A DNA stretch of 64,000 nucleotides from Flammula alnicola (lineage: Eukaryota > Basidiomycota > Agaricomycetes > Agaricales > Strophariaceae), in NCBI GenBank assembly GCA_015499995.1, contig JADNRV010000073.1:186001-250000 (forward strand), in the 5' to 3' direction. This document shows positions 11,951 through 23,800 of the stretch, piece by piece; within the stretch, counting starts at the first letter, position 1, and each line of letters starts with the position of its first letter. The notes under the pieces were generated by a model, which saw nothing but the letters and a program-made list of their open reading frames with translations, did no database searches and was not told the DNA's origin. The translations under genes and the position numbers were made by a program.

Positions 11951-12469
11951 CAGCGCCCATATTTCTTTATGCTACGCAGAATCTCAGGGAGAGACGGAGG
12001 CCAGCCAATGTCAAACTGTAACTGAATCTGTGTCTGGCCGCATTTTTTTTGTATACTTATCGAGGCTCAATTTCCCCCATGAGAAAATGACCGTGACTGC
12101 GCGTGCAATACACGCACGCCTAGGTTTATTCGTTGACTATTTCTTGAATTCTCGGTACAGAGGCACATTCTCTGAAAAGCCAAGTATCATACCCAAGCAA
12201 TAATGTCTGTCTGCGTTCCGGTTGAGATTCAAATTGAGGATTGCATAAACATGTTACGTATAATAGAGGAGACCAAGCCCAAGAAAATAAGTATAAAAGA
12301 TACGTAGTGTTCCTGAAACTAAAGTTGCGTCACCAGGGATTAAAGCATCCAGTTAAAGAACTTGAAAGCGCAATGCCAGACCAAGAAACGGGGAAGCCAC
12401 AGCAACGTTAAGACGGTCGCTGTCGACATTCCCAAGGAACAAAAGAAACAAGTTTAAGCCATGAATTAA
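11951..12469. other. Convergent intergenic region, nothing recognised
   Basis: This stretch lies between two convergent 3' ends. A T-rich stretch follows the F-box stop codon. No ORF or repeat of note. Confidence 0.4.
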
Positions 12470-13894
12470 TCATAACCGGTCATTACTAGCAACAACCACG
12501 GGAAGGGGCGGGGGCGGCTTGCGGTAACTAGACGGGCGTTTCTTCCGTTCCACAGTGCCACGCGAACCGAAAGGTAATTCCAGCGTTGCATTGGCAGAGA
12601 CAGCAGGCGCGGTCGTAGAATTATTCCAACCTTCGTACCCTTTCCTGGTACTCCAAAGCTTAATTTCCGTGCCGAACCACTCTGATAAGACGTCCGCGTC
12701 GTCGAATTCGTTGGAAGCGATCCGGGAAACGTGAAGCCCAAACTCTTCTGTGCACCCCGCTCCATGCTCGTCTGGACTCTCGATTATGAGGGACAGTCTT
12801 TGGTTCACGCGCTTGAAGTCTGAGTGGGGAAATGTTGGTGATGCGGGAACAGAGATCGACTTTTTGTGCCGGAGGGTGGGCGAGGTCGACGCTGAGGCTA
12901 CTGAGGCGGTGGGTACTTGTCGCTTTGCACGGTGGATCGACGCTGCGTCGACGATCGAGTCGCGCGTATTTGAAATCCGGGGTGCCTTAGACTTTCTTGC
13001 TCGTGGAACGGGCGCAGGCAGAGGGGGACATTCCTTGTCACGATTGACTCTTGTTGACTTAATGCGCGAGGGAGGTGGAGAATTTTCGGAGGCTTCGTCG
13101 GTGTCGCTGTCCTTAGGAAAGACGAGGTCGAATGGGACGTCAGATCCAAGTTTCTTCCGAAGCCTATCCATCTTCTTCTTTCGGAGGCTGTTCTGAGTGG
13201 GGATGATGAAAGTCGCACTGTCAAGCACGAGGGAATTGCGCGGAGAGTCTAAAAGAATTTCGTTGGTGGTGAGAGTGAATTGCTCGGTGCTTGAGAAATT
13301 CTCGACTGAACTGGATGGCGAATTCGAAGACTGTGGAGTTTGGGCGGCATGTGTGAATGAGGTACGGTTGGGAGGGGTGAGGCTTGGATCGTCTCGAGGG
13401 TCAGTGACTCCATCGCGAGTCGCAGCATGGGAGTTTTGCCGTTTGATGGCCAGCGCTCGTTCGACCCGATGGAAGTAATGGTCGGGGTTGAGCATCGCGA
13501 GCTCGGCGAGTCTGTTTTGACACGTCTAGGGCTGATGCTAGAGGACACGGAGGAGGAGCGCTGGACGGGTGAGGATAGAGATCCCGAAGAGGAACTTGAA
13601 GTCGTGGAGTCGATCGAAGCGCGGCGGGTCTTGGTAAGTCGACGCCGCGACGTGTCATATGGAAGAGAGATACGAATAGGACCTTGAACGCAGGGTTAGC
13701 TGTGATACCAGTCGAATAAACTAGATTCACACACCTGGCGGTTTGATAGACATATCGATAAGATGGGGCGTGGTGCCCAGAAGTTGTTCAATCTTCTTGG
13801 TTTTGCGCACAAGCTGGGTACGTTGCAGAGGCGTCAGCTCATTAGTCGTGGGTGGTGGCGCTGGAAACACCACTTTCATCGTAGGCGTGGTCAT
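12470..13894 (-). CDS. Ser/Pro-rich, probably disordered protein
   Basis: Exon 1 starts at an ATG at 13894 and reads MTTPTMKVVFPAPPPTTNEL, then a helical segment QRTQLVRKTKKIEQLLGTTP. A splice near 13736-13686 joins a Ser-rich stretch. The frame must then change between about 13500 and 13560 to reach the long final frame, which opens with ELAMLNPDHYFHRVERALAI and runs to TGA at 12470. A second basic motif, KKKMDRLRKKLGSDVPFDLV, resembles conserved segments of uncharacterised basidiomycete proteins. The frame change needs either a very short intron or a 1-2 base error, and I cannot decide which. The protein is mostly low-complexity with a few conserved short motifs. No enzyme signature; the function is unknown. 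Confidence 0.65.
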
Positions 13895-14727
13895 GATGGG
13901 AAGAGCTCGATATTAAAGGATACTAGGATAATAGAATACTGGGCTGAGAATCGAGAGACGCAGGCTGGGCGACCTATCGTTGACACTGGGGAACCCAGAT
14001 AGCCAGCACGAGTAGAGGGAAGCAGTAGCATTTTCACCGCTATTATATCGGTATACATAGCAAGCTAGAACAAAAAGCAGCGAAAGAACGTGTGGTCAGG
14101 TGGTGACAGAATCCCCGGTTGGGTAAGTTACGCCTCACCTTATTGTTTATCGATGAGGCTAAAATTGACTGTCAATTGTTGAATGAGGAGTAGGCGGAAT
14201 CGTCTATCGACGGAGCTTCGCGCATCATTCTGCAAAGACAATAAAAGAGAGGGACCAAAATGGAAGGGTCGGTAACCGAGGGAAACGATGTCGGGAGTCG
14301 GCGCGTATTTTCTCGGACTTTACGGAATTCAGCCCCTGGGCTCTGCACCTTGTAAAGTTGGATGTTTCGAGTTTCAGCAAAGGTGGCGTCCACAATTCCC
14401 GATCATGATTGTTGGAATGGATGAGCACAAGCCCCATACCACAAAGTAATTTTGTACCAGTGGGACCTGCCATTGATTGTGTAGATTAGATTAGATTGGA
14501 TTAGTAGGATATGGCTATGCGTTTCTATAAGTGTATACGCCAGCGCGACTTGAGCAGACCAGTGCTCTACCGCACTTTGACCGCACCATCGACGCGTCCC
14601 CGATCACTCTCGCCTTAGGCTGATAGGCTGATTGTTCATCGCTGAGGCCTGAGGAGTCACTCGGCGTCCCGACAGCCATTTACCCTTATACCTCGTATAC
14701 TCAACTTTACACTCTCAACTTTTCACC
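13895..14727. other. Divergent promoter region
   Basis: Between the Ser-rich gene (minus) and the ankyrin gene (plus). A minus-strand frame at 14172-14473 has no recognisable content. CT/TC-rich tracts precede the ankyrin start at 14728. Confidence 0.4.
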
Positions 14728-15492
14728 ATGGCACAGATCAAAGCCATTGAAGCCTGCACCAACGGCGACCTCTCTGCATTAACAACCTGCTTATCTGATT
14801 CTTCCATTACCATGACGGACGATTTCTTGTCCAACATGCTTCGAAACGCAGCGACCAGTGGGAGAGACAAGATCATTCAACATCTTCTCAATTCGTATAA
14901 TCCAAACCATCTCGACGACAAAGTCTTTCAGGCGGCCGCAGCTAGCAACTCCATGGAAACATTCAAACTCATCTATGTTAGGAATCCAGCCTGCATAACC
15001 GAATTCTATGAAAGACGCGGAACACTTCTAGCAATCGCCCTTGGCGCGAAGGTGTCCAAAGAGTTTATTGGATATCTACTGTCATTGGGAGCCGATCCGA
15101 ATGCAATGTCCGGAGATACAATCTCTCCTCTCGCATACGCAGCCTTCCAGTATAATTCCCCGGAGATGGTTGGACTTCTGCTTCAACACGGCGCACGAGT
15201 CAATGGATCGTCAGCCTTAGCGACCACAGCTCAAAAAGGATACCTCACCACTGCGAAATATCTGCTGGATCATGGAGCACACATAAATGATCCTGGTAAC
15301 TGGATGCAACCCTCATTCCCATTACACATCGCAGTCGAGCGTAGTAACACGGAGATGGTCAAATTTTTATTGAGCAACGGGGCAGATACTGAATTGCGTG
15401 ACGGATCTGGGCGAACAGCCTTTGATATAGCACGGGAGGGAAATAACACGCAAATCATCGACCTTTTGGAGGAAGGAATAAAGCTAAGTTAG
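14728..15492 (+). CDS. Ankyrin-repeat protein, single exon, 254 residues
   Basis: One uninterrupted frame from an ATG in good context (TCACCATGG) to TAG. From residue about 95 onward the ankyrin signature is clear: LLSLGADPNAMSGDTISPLA, LLLQHGARVNGSSALATTA, YLLDHGAHIND and FLLSNGADTELRDGSGRTAF. The N-terminal third (AIEACTNGDLSALTTCL) looks like degenerate repeats of the same kind, giving about six or seven in total. There is no other domain, so it is a stand-alone ankyrin protein, presumably a protein-binding scaffold. The partner is unknown. Confidence 0.85.
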   Translation: MAQIKAIEACTNGDLSALTTCLSDSSITMTDDFLSNMLRNAATSGRDKIIQHLLNSYNPNHLDDKVFQAAAASNSMETFKLIYVRNPACITEFYERRGTLLAIALGAKVSKEFIGYLLSLGADPNAMSGDTISPLAYAAFQYNSPEMVGLLLQHGARVNGSSALATTAQKGYLTTAKYLLDHGAHINDPGNWMQPSFPLHIAVERSNTEMVKFLLSNGADTELRDGSGRTAFDIAREGNNTQIIDLLEEGIKLS

Positions 15493-16374
15493 ATTTACGA
15501 GTACATAAAGGTTATTACCGATACCGTATGCCACTGGTCCAAGGGCCGGGCACAAAATAAAACCTCTCCGAAACATTGAGTTTCCTCTCCCAGTTCGAGG
15601 GGCAAGCCACCCAACATAACTCAAGCCGCGCGCGAGATACAAAAATGATACATGTGTTTCCCATGCTAAGAGTTCCAATACTGTAATATCCTCAGTATTG
15701 TGAACTTATATATCGCTAGCCTGTGTGAATACCTATTTACAGAGTGTCTAGAATATACTACTAAGTGTTACGAAATACTAAGTAGGGAAATAATAATGAG
15801 GCTGTACAAATTGAGTGAGCGAGGTCAGCGCTCAATAAGCGCTCGAGTCAATCGAGCCGCGTGGAATGTCCGAGTAAATTCCCATCACTCAGCTGACACT
15901 CCCCATTTCATGCGATGAAGCTAATATCAATGATCAAGGCCATTTGTGGCCCATACAAGATAAGTATAGCTCAGTATCTTCGACCAAGAACAGGTACCTA
16001 TATAAGACAACCAGGGCTCGAGATCTTTACCTGATGGGGCGGTCTCAGTGGATATCCAGGGCGACCAATGGTTGAGGATATAACAGCTGTTTCATCGATT
16101 AGAAATCGAAAAATATAGGCAATTTTAATGACAAGTTTCGAAAGAAGGGCTGCAGGCCATCGTGCCCTTATGTGAAGACAGGGAGATCATATTCCTTGCG
16201 CCATAGAAAGCCCCTCCGCATCCGATTCCTCCTCCCGTGGAGGCCATAAGCGAAAGACTGGAAGAGAATGCGGGACATGACGAAAAGCCATATCTTCATT
16301 TCTTGGTTTCCGTATATCGTGGCTGGGAAGCAGCAAAGTCAGGATATATTCAATGGTTTGTGGCAACTTGGAAC
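15493..16374. other. Intergenic, nothing recognised
   Basis: AT-rich sequence between convergent genes. A small palindromic patch (GAGCGCT/AAGCGCTC and CTCGAGTCAATCGAG) lies near 15830-15860. No supported gene. Confidence 0.4.
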
Positions 16375-18752
16375 CTACACTGTTTTTAGATGGGTTCTAA
16401 GTTGCGAGAAATTACAGGGCTTTTCGAAAGACCATTTGCAATGCCGACAAAAATAGTTGGAATAGTAGGGTGAGCGTTTCCGACGTGCGTCCTCTTCGAT
16501 GATGCGTTCCCTGACTTTCGTGGCCTCTTGCTCGTCAAGGACTTTGAGGTTCATTGTTTCCAATCCATTGCCAGTATCACGAGAACAACTGTGCTCTGGA
16601 TAGCTCACCTACCGTCCGATGCAGAAACATAAGCATGCTTCGATGTGGAAAGGATAAAAGAACATACTACTGTGGCCCATGACATTGTCGCCCGACCTGT
16701 CTCTATGTTGTCACAATCAACGCATTCAAAAATTGGATTGGCTTCGTCCATTTCGCGGGCGGTCGTTGTCGTCGGGTTAAAGCCGGACAACTCAACTACA
16801 CGAGTGATCAGCTGTAGGATATCCGGCCTGAATTTGATACATATGCCAGAGTTCCAGTTCACTCCTTGAAGAACTTCTGATGAGGCCCGTTGGTAAAGAT
16901 CCAGATAAGAATGGATGCGCGTCGCGCATCCATGCATCATGGCATGATCATGTCTCATGACCTCATCACAGTTATCACAACAAAAAAATGTCGTGGCGAG
17001 GTCGAGGACCGTACTTGGATCAAACATATACTCTGGGCACGCTGAGGTAATGAGGCCCCGGAGCTTGTCCTCAATATCCTTCTGCCATCGTAGAGCAATT
17101 TCGGGAATGGTGACACGAATTGCTTCTGGGTATTCTTTCGAATAGTCCACCAACGAGGGGTCCTCAGTCGTAATGCGGAATAATTCGCTGGGAGGCGGAT
17201 ATATAGCGTGTGCGACAGGAAGAACGCGTGCACATTCCGCAACGATTCTCCTGATAATGTGTTCACGATACTTGAGCAAAATGGTATGTTCTTGGAGCAG
17301 ACGCTTTCTTTGGAAATCTTGCACAACCTCTTCAAGGGAGGACCTGAAGATAGAGAGTCCTTTAGCGGCTACATGAGTTACTCTTGTAGTTTCAGATCTA
17401 AACTCCAAACTTACCGAATTGCGAGACTTCCTGCTGGCAGATTGATATGACACTGCGGTCATTTTCAAGCGAATTGTCCAGCGGAGGTATTTTGGACAGC
17501 TCTTCTCCCCATCCAAGTTCTTTGAGATACTCTATCACACTATAGATCTTTCAGTGCAAGTCCTCCAAGTTAGAGAAGGAAAGAATATGGCATACAGGGC
17601 TTTGCGACGATCAACCAACAAATGAGTGTCACTCTCCGGTTGCATCTTCATCCACCAAAGATTACAATCACGAGCATGCTAGTTAAACCAATTTTAATAA
17701 AAGGAACACGGTGAAATTCCTCGGAATATCACCAGACATACCGATTCTATAGCTCTTCGTTCATTTAGCTTGGCGGTCACCCAGTCGTATTTCGTCGTGC
17801 CGTCTGTGCAGTCCGCGATTCTTGCATATTCATTTTTCCAGATCCGATCGATACTCTTCAACGCATAAATCGTTTGAACTCCTTGATGGGCGTAAGTAAT
17901 ATTTGCATTGGAGTCGTCTGATATTACGTGCCTGTCTTTTGAGTGACTTTTACGGATGGAACCCACTGCGCCACCATCTCTGGATAACCTCTAACAGTAT
18001 CAGATGCCCAATTCCCGGTCACTTTTACGAAACTAGCGTTCATTAAATGTTCAGTCTCTGACTTGTGGTGAAACATGAGATGTGACTCTTACCGTCTATG
18101 TAGGCATTTACTGCAACACCTAACTCGAGCAGACCAAACGATAGTGACAATGGATGGAGTCCGCAAGCAGAACTAGTAACGTGGTCAGAATAAATTGCGA
18201 GCATCACTGGGGAAAACGACAAGGATTCATGAAGGACTAACGTGGCAGTTGTCTGCGAACAGCAGGTTAGCGTACTGAGGTTCGTTTAAGTCATCTGGAC
18301 ACGGAGGAGGTCCCTCGATATTCGAGCGAGCGAGCTTCCATACGAAGATGGCCGAACGCGTCATAAGGACTCCGCGCAGGGCTTTGGCAGCTCGAGCCAA
18401 ATGCAAGAGATCACTTGGATTTAATAGACCAAAAATCTTAGTTGATTCGATTAGCATCGCGGTATATTATTCACCAATACAACTGGTTCAAACACACCTC
18501 GTACAACACATCCAGTGGCATCTCGACCAGACCATCGAACCTGCCGTCTGTTCCTCGAGTCTTCTTGACATGTCGGTGCGTCTCTGCTCTGCTTTCTTTG
18601 TCTTCGTACATCTTGCGCTTTGTCCCTCGTGCTTTCTTTTTCCTTGGTTCTGGTCCGTCGTGAAGGATGCTACCAACGTTGAGGAGCTGGACATCCGTCA
18701 CTGACGAATTTACACCATATTTTTCCAGGAGGCGGTTCGAACGTCTCTGCAT
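16375..18752 (-). CDS. Large F-box protein with CHFC and C-terminal zinc-finger-like segments
   Basis: A multi-exon minus-strand gene. Exon 1 (18752 to about 18500) is basic, with KKKARGTKRKMYEDKES as a possible nuclear signal, and ends in the F-box start LVEMPLDVLYE. After an intron it continues IFGLLNPSDLLHLARAAKAL and FVWKLARSNIEG...PPPCPDDLNEPQYANLLF, a classic basidiomycete F-box arrangement, then HFCLRTPS...RVRCCSKCL, a Cys pattern that may bind zinc. The large exon near 17340-16660 contains a second Cys/His cluster (FFCCDNCDEVMRHDHAMMH). The C-terminus (YFCRHCKWSFEKPCNFSQL followed by RTHLK) looks like a degenerate C2H2 finger. Intron positions between about 17340 and 18100 are only approximate. 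It is likely an SCF substrate adaptor. Confidence 0.8.
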
Positions 18753-19087
18753 AGTTCGCAGGGTGTTAAATAAGTACGGTCCTTTAGCTGAAACAAGTTA
18801 CAAGGTACAAAGGGGGCTCAGACAGATCGAGGAGTTCATTCACGAGCACGTGACCCTTGGTGGACACGCGTTCGACGAATCGCGCTCTACGACGAGCGAG
18901 TCAAGTCATCTCCAGACTTCCGCCCACTTATCTGTTTGCTTACATAATCTGAAAGTGAATAGTTTCGTTCAAAATTTCATTACAGTCTCTTTTTATTAGA
19001 TATATACTTATTAGGTAAAGTACTCCCGACTGACGAATCACCTGCAGCAAGTCTGTGCAGACAGAGCCTAGTCTCTTAAAACAGACG
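18753..19087. other. Intergenic, nothing recognised
   Basis: Lies upstream of the large F-box gene and downstream of the next minus-strand gene. No supported feature. Confidence 0.35.
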
Positions 19088-19866
19088 TTATAAATCAAAT
19101 GATAGTCGATTTGATATAATCATTCTAAGTGTATGTGCCCAAATTCTTCGAATACTTGATGTTGTTGTCGGGGTGCGTGGGGTCCTAAATATTGTTGATT
19201 GTGATTCTTGAAGCCAAGAATACCCTGCCAGTGAATTCTGATTGAGGGAGTTTGATGGACGAGAGCTTGAGTTGACAGGCCATGCGGGCGCAGCACGAGG
19301 GCTTGCGGGGATGACTTTAATACTACAGATATGGGTGGTGTGCGTTGAGTGAGGAAGGAAATCGTGTGCGGTACGCTGCAGCTTGGGCGTGAACAATTCG
19401 AACATACGAATATTAATATCCCACATGCTAATGAGTACTTCTAGTCGAACTGCCAGCGCCGCCATCTGACACTGGCGTACGCATCTTTCTTGCAGCCATC
19501 GTCGTCGTGGAGCAGAGAGATGCATTGCGGTCTGTAAAATTGGACGCGTCAATGCGTGCTCAGCGTATGGACGTTCTAAGCTTAATACATGCCTAAATGC
19601 ATCGTCATCCATGCCGAAAGTCATTAGGAATGTCAACCGGATTTGCTCACGGTTGCTGGGGACGACGACCGAAGTTCCCAGGAAATGTCTGTCGTATTGA
19701 TTAAATGCCTATTGGCGTGTCCGTCTGTGTCCGTTGGTATGCGAGAGGCGATATGAGGGCAGCAGACAATGTTTAAGTTGGGATGACGTCGGTAATACAT
19801 TTCACGGACTCGAGGCGGTGACAGGCTGGCAGCGTCACGAGAGGGCGCGCTGAGGCAGAGGTACAT
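19088..19866 (-). CDS. Unrecognised protein, two exons
   Basis: A first exon from an ATG at 19866 (MYLCLSAPSRDAASLSPPRV) and a second from a splice acceptor at 19709-19711. Exon 2 reads AFNQYDRHFLGTSVVVPSNR, then EQIRLTFLMTFGMDDDAFRH and APRRRWLQERCVRQCQMAAL, a regular soluble-protein composition quite unlike a chance frame. It ends at 19088 after a Ser/Pro-rich tail. I do not recognise the family. The exon 1-exon 2 donor is not fixed, and the start could be further upstream. Confidence 0.5.
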
Positions 19867-20862
19867 AGGATAGGACCTCAGGCCGCCTGGGTCTGTTATT
19901 CATTTTTCGGTGTGGCGGGTTTGTCTATTCTTGGACTCGGACTGCGGGATTATTTTAGGACGGCGAGAATGCCATCTAGTAATTAAACTCAAATTAAACT
20001 TCGACAAAAGATTTATTAGCCTTCTCGATAGGGATAGAAGGCGAACATTCACTGAATATGATCATAGTCTCTAAACCTCCAGCCAGACGAAGTTTTTCCG
20101 AATGTATCGCGAGCGCTTGAGAAGATGGGTTGATATTTCGTTGAGAATCGGCCGCAGCGGCCGCCGAGCTCGTCGAATGATCGATATCAGCCTGGGATGA
20201 TCATTGATGTTGCGCCTGCACAGTCAGCGCAGGTCAGCGTTTGGTCAGCGTAGGTCAGCGTTCGCGGGTGTACGGCTGTTGCTAGTCAGGGCCTATCACC
20301 AACCAGAAAGTCATTATTTTTGGCTTACTTATCTATAAATTGCTTGAGGTAAAAGGTGGTTGGAAGTAAAGGCCAGTCACAAAACTTTGCCTACCGCGGT
20401 GGGTGCGGAATTGTGTTACAGCGGGCGGCCCCAACGGAGTCTCGAGCCGGATGAAATTTCAGCCCAACTATCTCTTCGAATATTTTCTTTCGCAGCTTTG
20501 ATACTTGGATGGATGTAGAGAGTACAAAATTAAGCTGAGGAATATTTAGATACATGATCCAAGTCTGAGATGGTTGTTCAGAGCGAGGAACAGATGTGAC
20601 GGTGACAAGATGTGACAGGACAAGAAAAAGCTGGGCGGCAAGAGTATGTAGCGGCGTGTCAGGGGGCAACCAAAGTCCGAAATCACTGGACAAGGTGTTT
20701 GCTGCAAGTCACTAACAACGACGACGACACCGACACCGCCCTTACTTTCCACTTTTCTTTCTACTTTATTCCTCCCTAGTTCTCCTTTTGCCGTGCTGGC
20801 TCTCGGTGGAAGGACATCCACCTTGGCTAGGACGCCATTGACACCTATACCACGCCCGCGGC
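19867..20862. other. Promoter region upstream of the flippase gene
   Basis: No coding frame of note. It contains a short degenerate tandem repeat of GTCAGCG units at about 20220-20268. A pyrimidine-rich stretch runs at 20750-20790 before the flippase ATG at 20863. Confidence 0.4.
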
Positions 20863-23800
20863 ATGTCTTTCTTCAAGCGACATCCACCTGTAGACGAACC
20901 CGACACCGACGAGGAGAATGATGATTCCATTGACCCCGAGCTGCGTCTGCGCACGGTGCGCACGGCAGCCTCTGCCATCGCAGAGTCGATCAAGTCAGAG
21001 CAGAGGGCGGCGAAACGGCAGTCGATGCACAGACGTTCGAGGTTCTTTCGAAGGCAGGCGGAAAAGAAACAGGGGCCGGCGCCTCCAGAAGCAGCGCCTC
21101 CTGTCTCTAAAGAGATACCGGGTGCTCGAAGGAACGTTTATGTCAACCATTCTCTTTCTGCCATGGAGGTAGATCAGGACGGCGAGCCCAAAGTGCGCTA
21201 TGTCAGGAATAAAGTACGGACTACGAGTGAGTGCTTTTCATATAATTCTATTTCTACTTCCTCAATTTATACCTCCAGAATATACCCTAATCACATTCAT
21301 CCCGAAGAACTTGTATGAACAATTTCGACGGTGAGTTCGTCAAGGATACTCGTTTCATCATTATTTTAAATCTGACATGCTACAGAGTCGCCAATTTGTT
21401 CTTCCTATCCCTTGTTATCCTGCAATGTAGGAAGCTTTATATTCCTCAATAGATTCTGTTTATCAATCGACGTTTCTTTTGCAGTATTTCCAATATTTGG
21501 TGCTGCGTCGGGAGCTGTGTCCGTGCTTCCTCTCGCGTTCATTTTGGCGGTCACGGCTATCAAGGACGGCATCGAAGATTACCGACGTGGAACGCTAGAC
21601 GAAGAGGTCAACACATCAGCTGCAACAAAGCTCGGTGGAGGGTGGCGGAACGTGAATCAGCCAACGGACCCCCGGAACTGGTTCGAAAAACTACTCGGGC
21701 TGAATCCTCCTGGGAAGGTGACGAAGGGCGTGCGGAAACTACGGGATAGGGAGGCAGGTGAAGCGGGCAAAGGGCTGCGAGTGGTCCTCAACAAGGGTGG
21801 CGATGATAGCGTCAGCGTGCTCACGCGCGATGTCAGTCAAAGTAGTCTGGAGCTAGGTGGCAGAGGGGCGGGAGGCCGGCGGTTGGAGGACATCCAAAGC
21901 GTGGACTCGCACAGCTATCCACCCTCTGCGCTTGTTGATCTTTCAAGGACTTCGTTGACTGAAGCCTCCGCGTCTATGTCCCAAGGCAAAGGGCCCGTCG
22001 AGTGGGCCAAATTCGGATCGCTGGCGCAATACCAACAGTCCATTAGTTCTCAATCCAACGTCGGCGTTATTGATTGGAGAAAGCGGACAGGCGGTACAAC
22101 GTGTTGGGAACGAACTCTTTGGAAGAAGTTGGAGGTGGGAGATATTGTGCTGCTCCGGGACAACGAGCAGGTTCCTGCCGACATCGTTGTGCTCTCGACA
22201 TCAGACCCAGACGGCATGTGCTACCTCGAGACGAAGAACTTGGACGGAGAGACGAACCTGAAGCCTCGTAAATCAGTTCGCGGAACATCCAACATCACCT
22301 CCGAGGACGATATCGAGAAATCTTCGTTCTACCTTGACTCGGAACCCGCACATCAGAACCTCTACCACTACCACGGCGTTCTGCGGTACAAGGACCCCGC
22401 CACTGATGAGCAGAAGCAGGAACCCGTCAGCATCAATGAACTCTTATTACGTGGTTGTGCCATCCGAAATACCGCCTGGATTATTGGACTGGTCGTCTTT
22501 ACCGGTGCCGACACGAAGATTATGCTCAACGGAGGCGACACACCCTCAAAGCGGAGCAAGATCGAGAGAGAGACGAATTTCAATGTTGTTGTCAATTTTG
22601 GCGTTCTTACCCTTATGTGCTTGATCGCGGCGATCTTCAATGGTATTGAGGATTCGAGGACAGGGACGAGTGCGGAGTTTTATGAGCAGAACTCGGACCC
22701 GTCGCCGTCTCACATTGTCAATGCGATCATTACCTTCGTGTATGTATTTTCATCCTCGTTCTTCGGTCATCACTCATATTTTTTTATTATAGCTCCTGCC
22801 TCATCGCCTTCCAAAACATCGTACCCATTTCCCTATACATCTCGATCGAAATCGTGAAAACAATACAGGCCTACTTTATCTCGCAAGACCTCGAAATGTA
22901 CTACAAGCCCTACGACACCCCTTGCGTGCCAAAGACCTGGAATATCTCCGACGACCTGGGCCAAATCGAATACGTTTTCTCAGACAAAACCGGCACCCTC
23001 ACTCAAAACATCATGGAGTTCCAGAAGTGCTCTGTCCACGCAGTGGCATACGGCGAGGGTATCACCGAAGCTCAGCGCGGTGCAGCAACACGCGAAGGCA
23101 AAGGAGAGACCCTCGACCCGCGCGAGATCAACGAAAAATTGGCCCAGCTCAAGCACCAAATGATCACCACCATGGAGCGGACGTTCAAGAACCGGTACAT
23201 GCAGGCCGACAAACTCACGCTTGTCTCGCCCAAATTCGCAGAGGACCTGACTGACCGCTCGTCGGAGCAGCGCAGCCACATCATTGCGTTCTTCCGTGCG
23301 CTGGCGCTGTGCCACAGCGTCCTCGCCGACAAGCCCGAACCGCAGAGCCAGCCGTACCTGATCGAGTACAAGGCCGAGTCGCCGGACGAGGCTGCGTTGG
23401 TCGCCGCTGCGCGCGATGCGGGGTTCCCTTTCATCGGCAAGTCGAAGGACACGCTGGAGATCGAGGTCATGGGTCAGTCGGAGAAGTACACCCTGCTGAA
23501 GATGCTCGAGTTCAACAGCACGCGGAAAAGGATGAGCGTCGTCCTCCGGTGTCCTGACGGGCGGCTGATCCTGTACTGCAAAGGCGCGGATAGTGTCATC
23601 TACGAAAGGCTGACGAAGGACCACGACCCGGTGCTGAAGGAGCAGACGAGTAAGGATATGGAGATGTTTGCGAATAATGGATTGAGGACGTTGTGTATCT
23701 CCTATCGCTACCTCGAGGAGGAAGAGTATTTGAACTGGTCGAGGATATACGACGCCGCTACGAACGCCATCGAGAACCGCGAGGAGGAGATTGACAAGGC

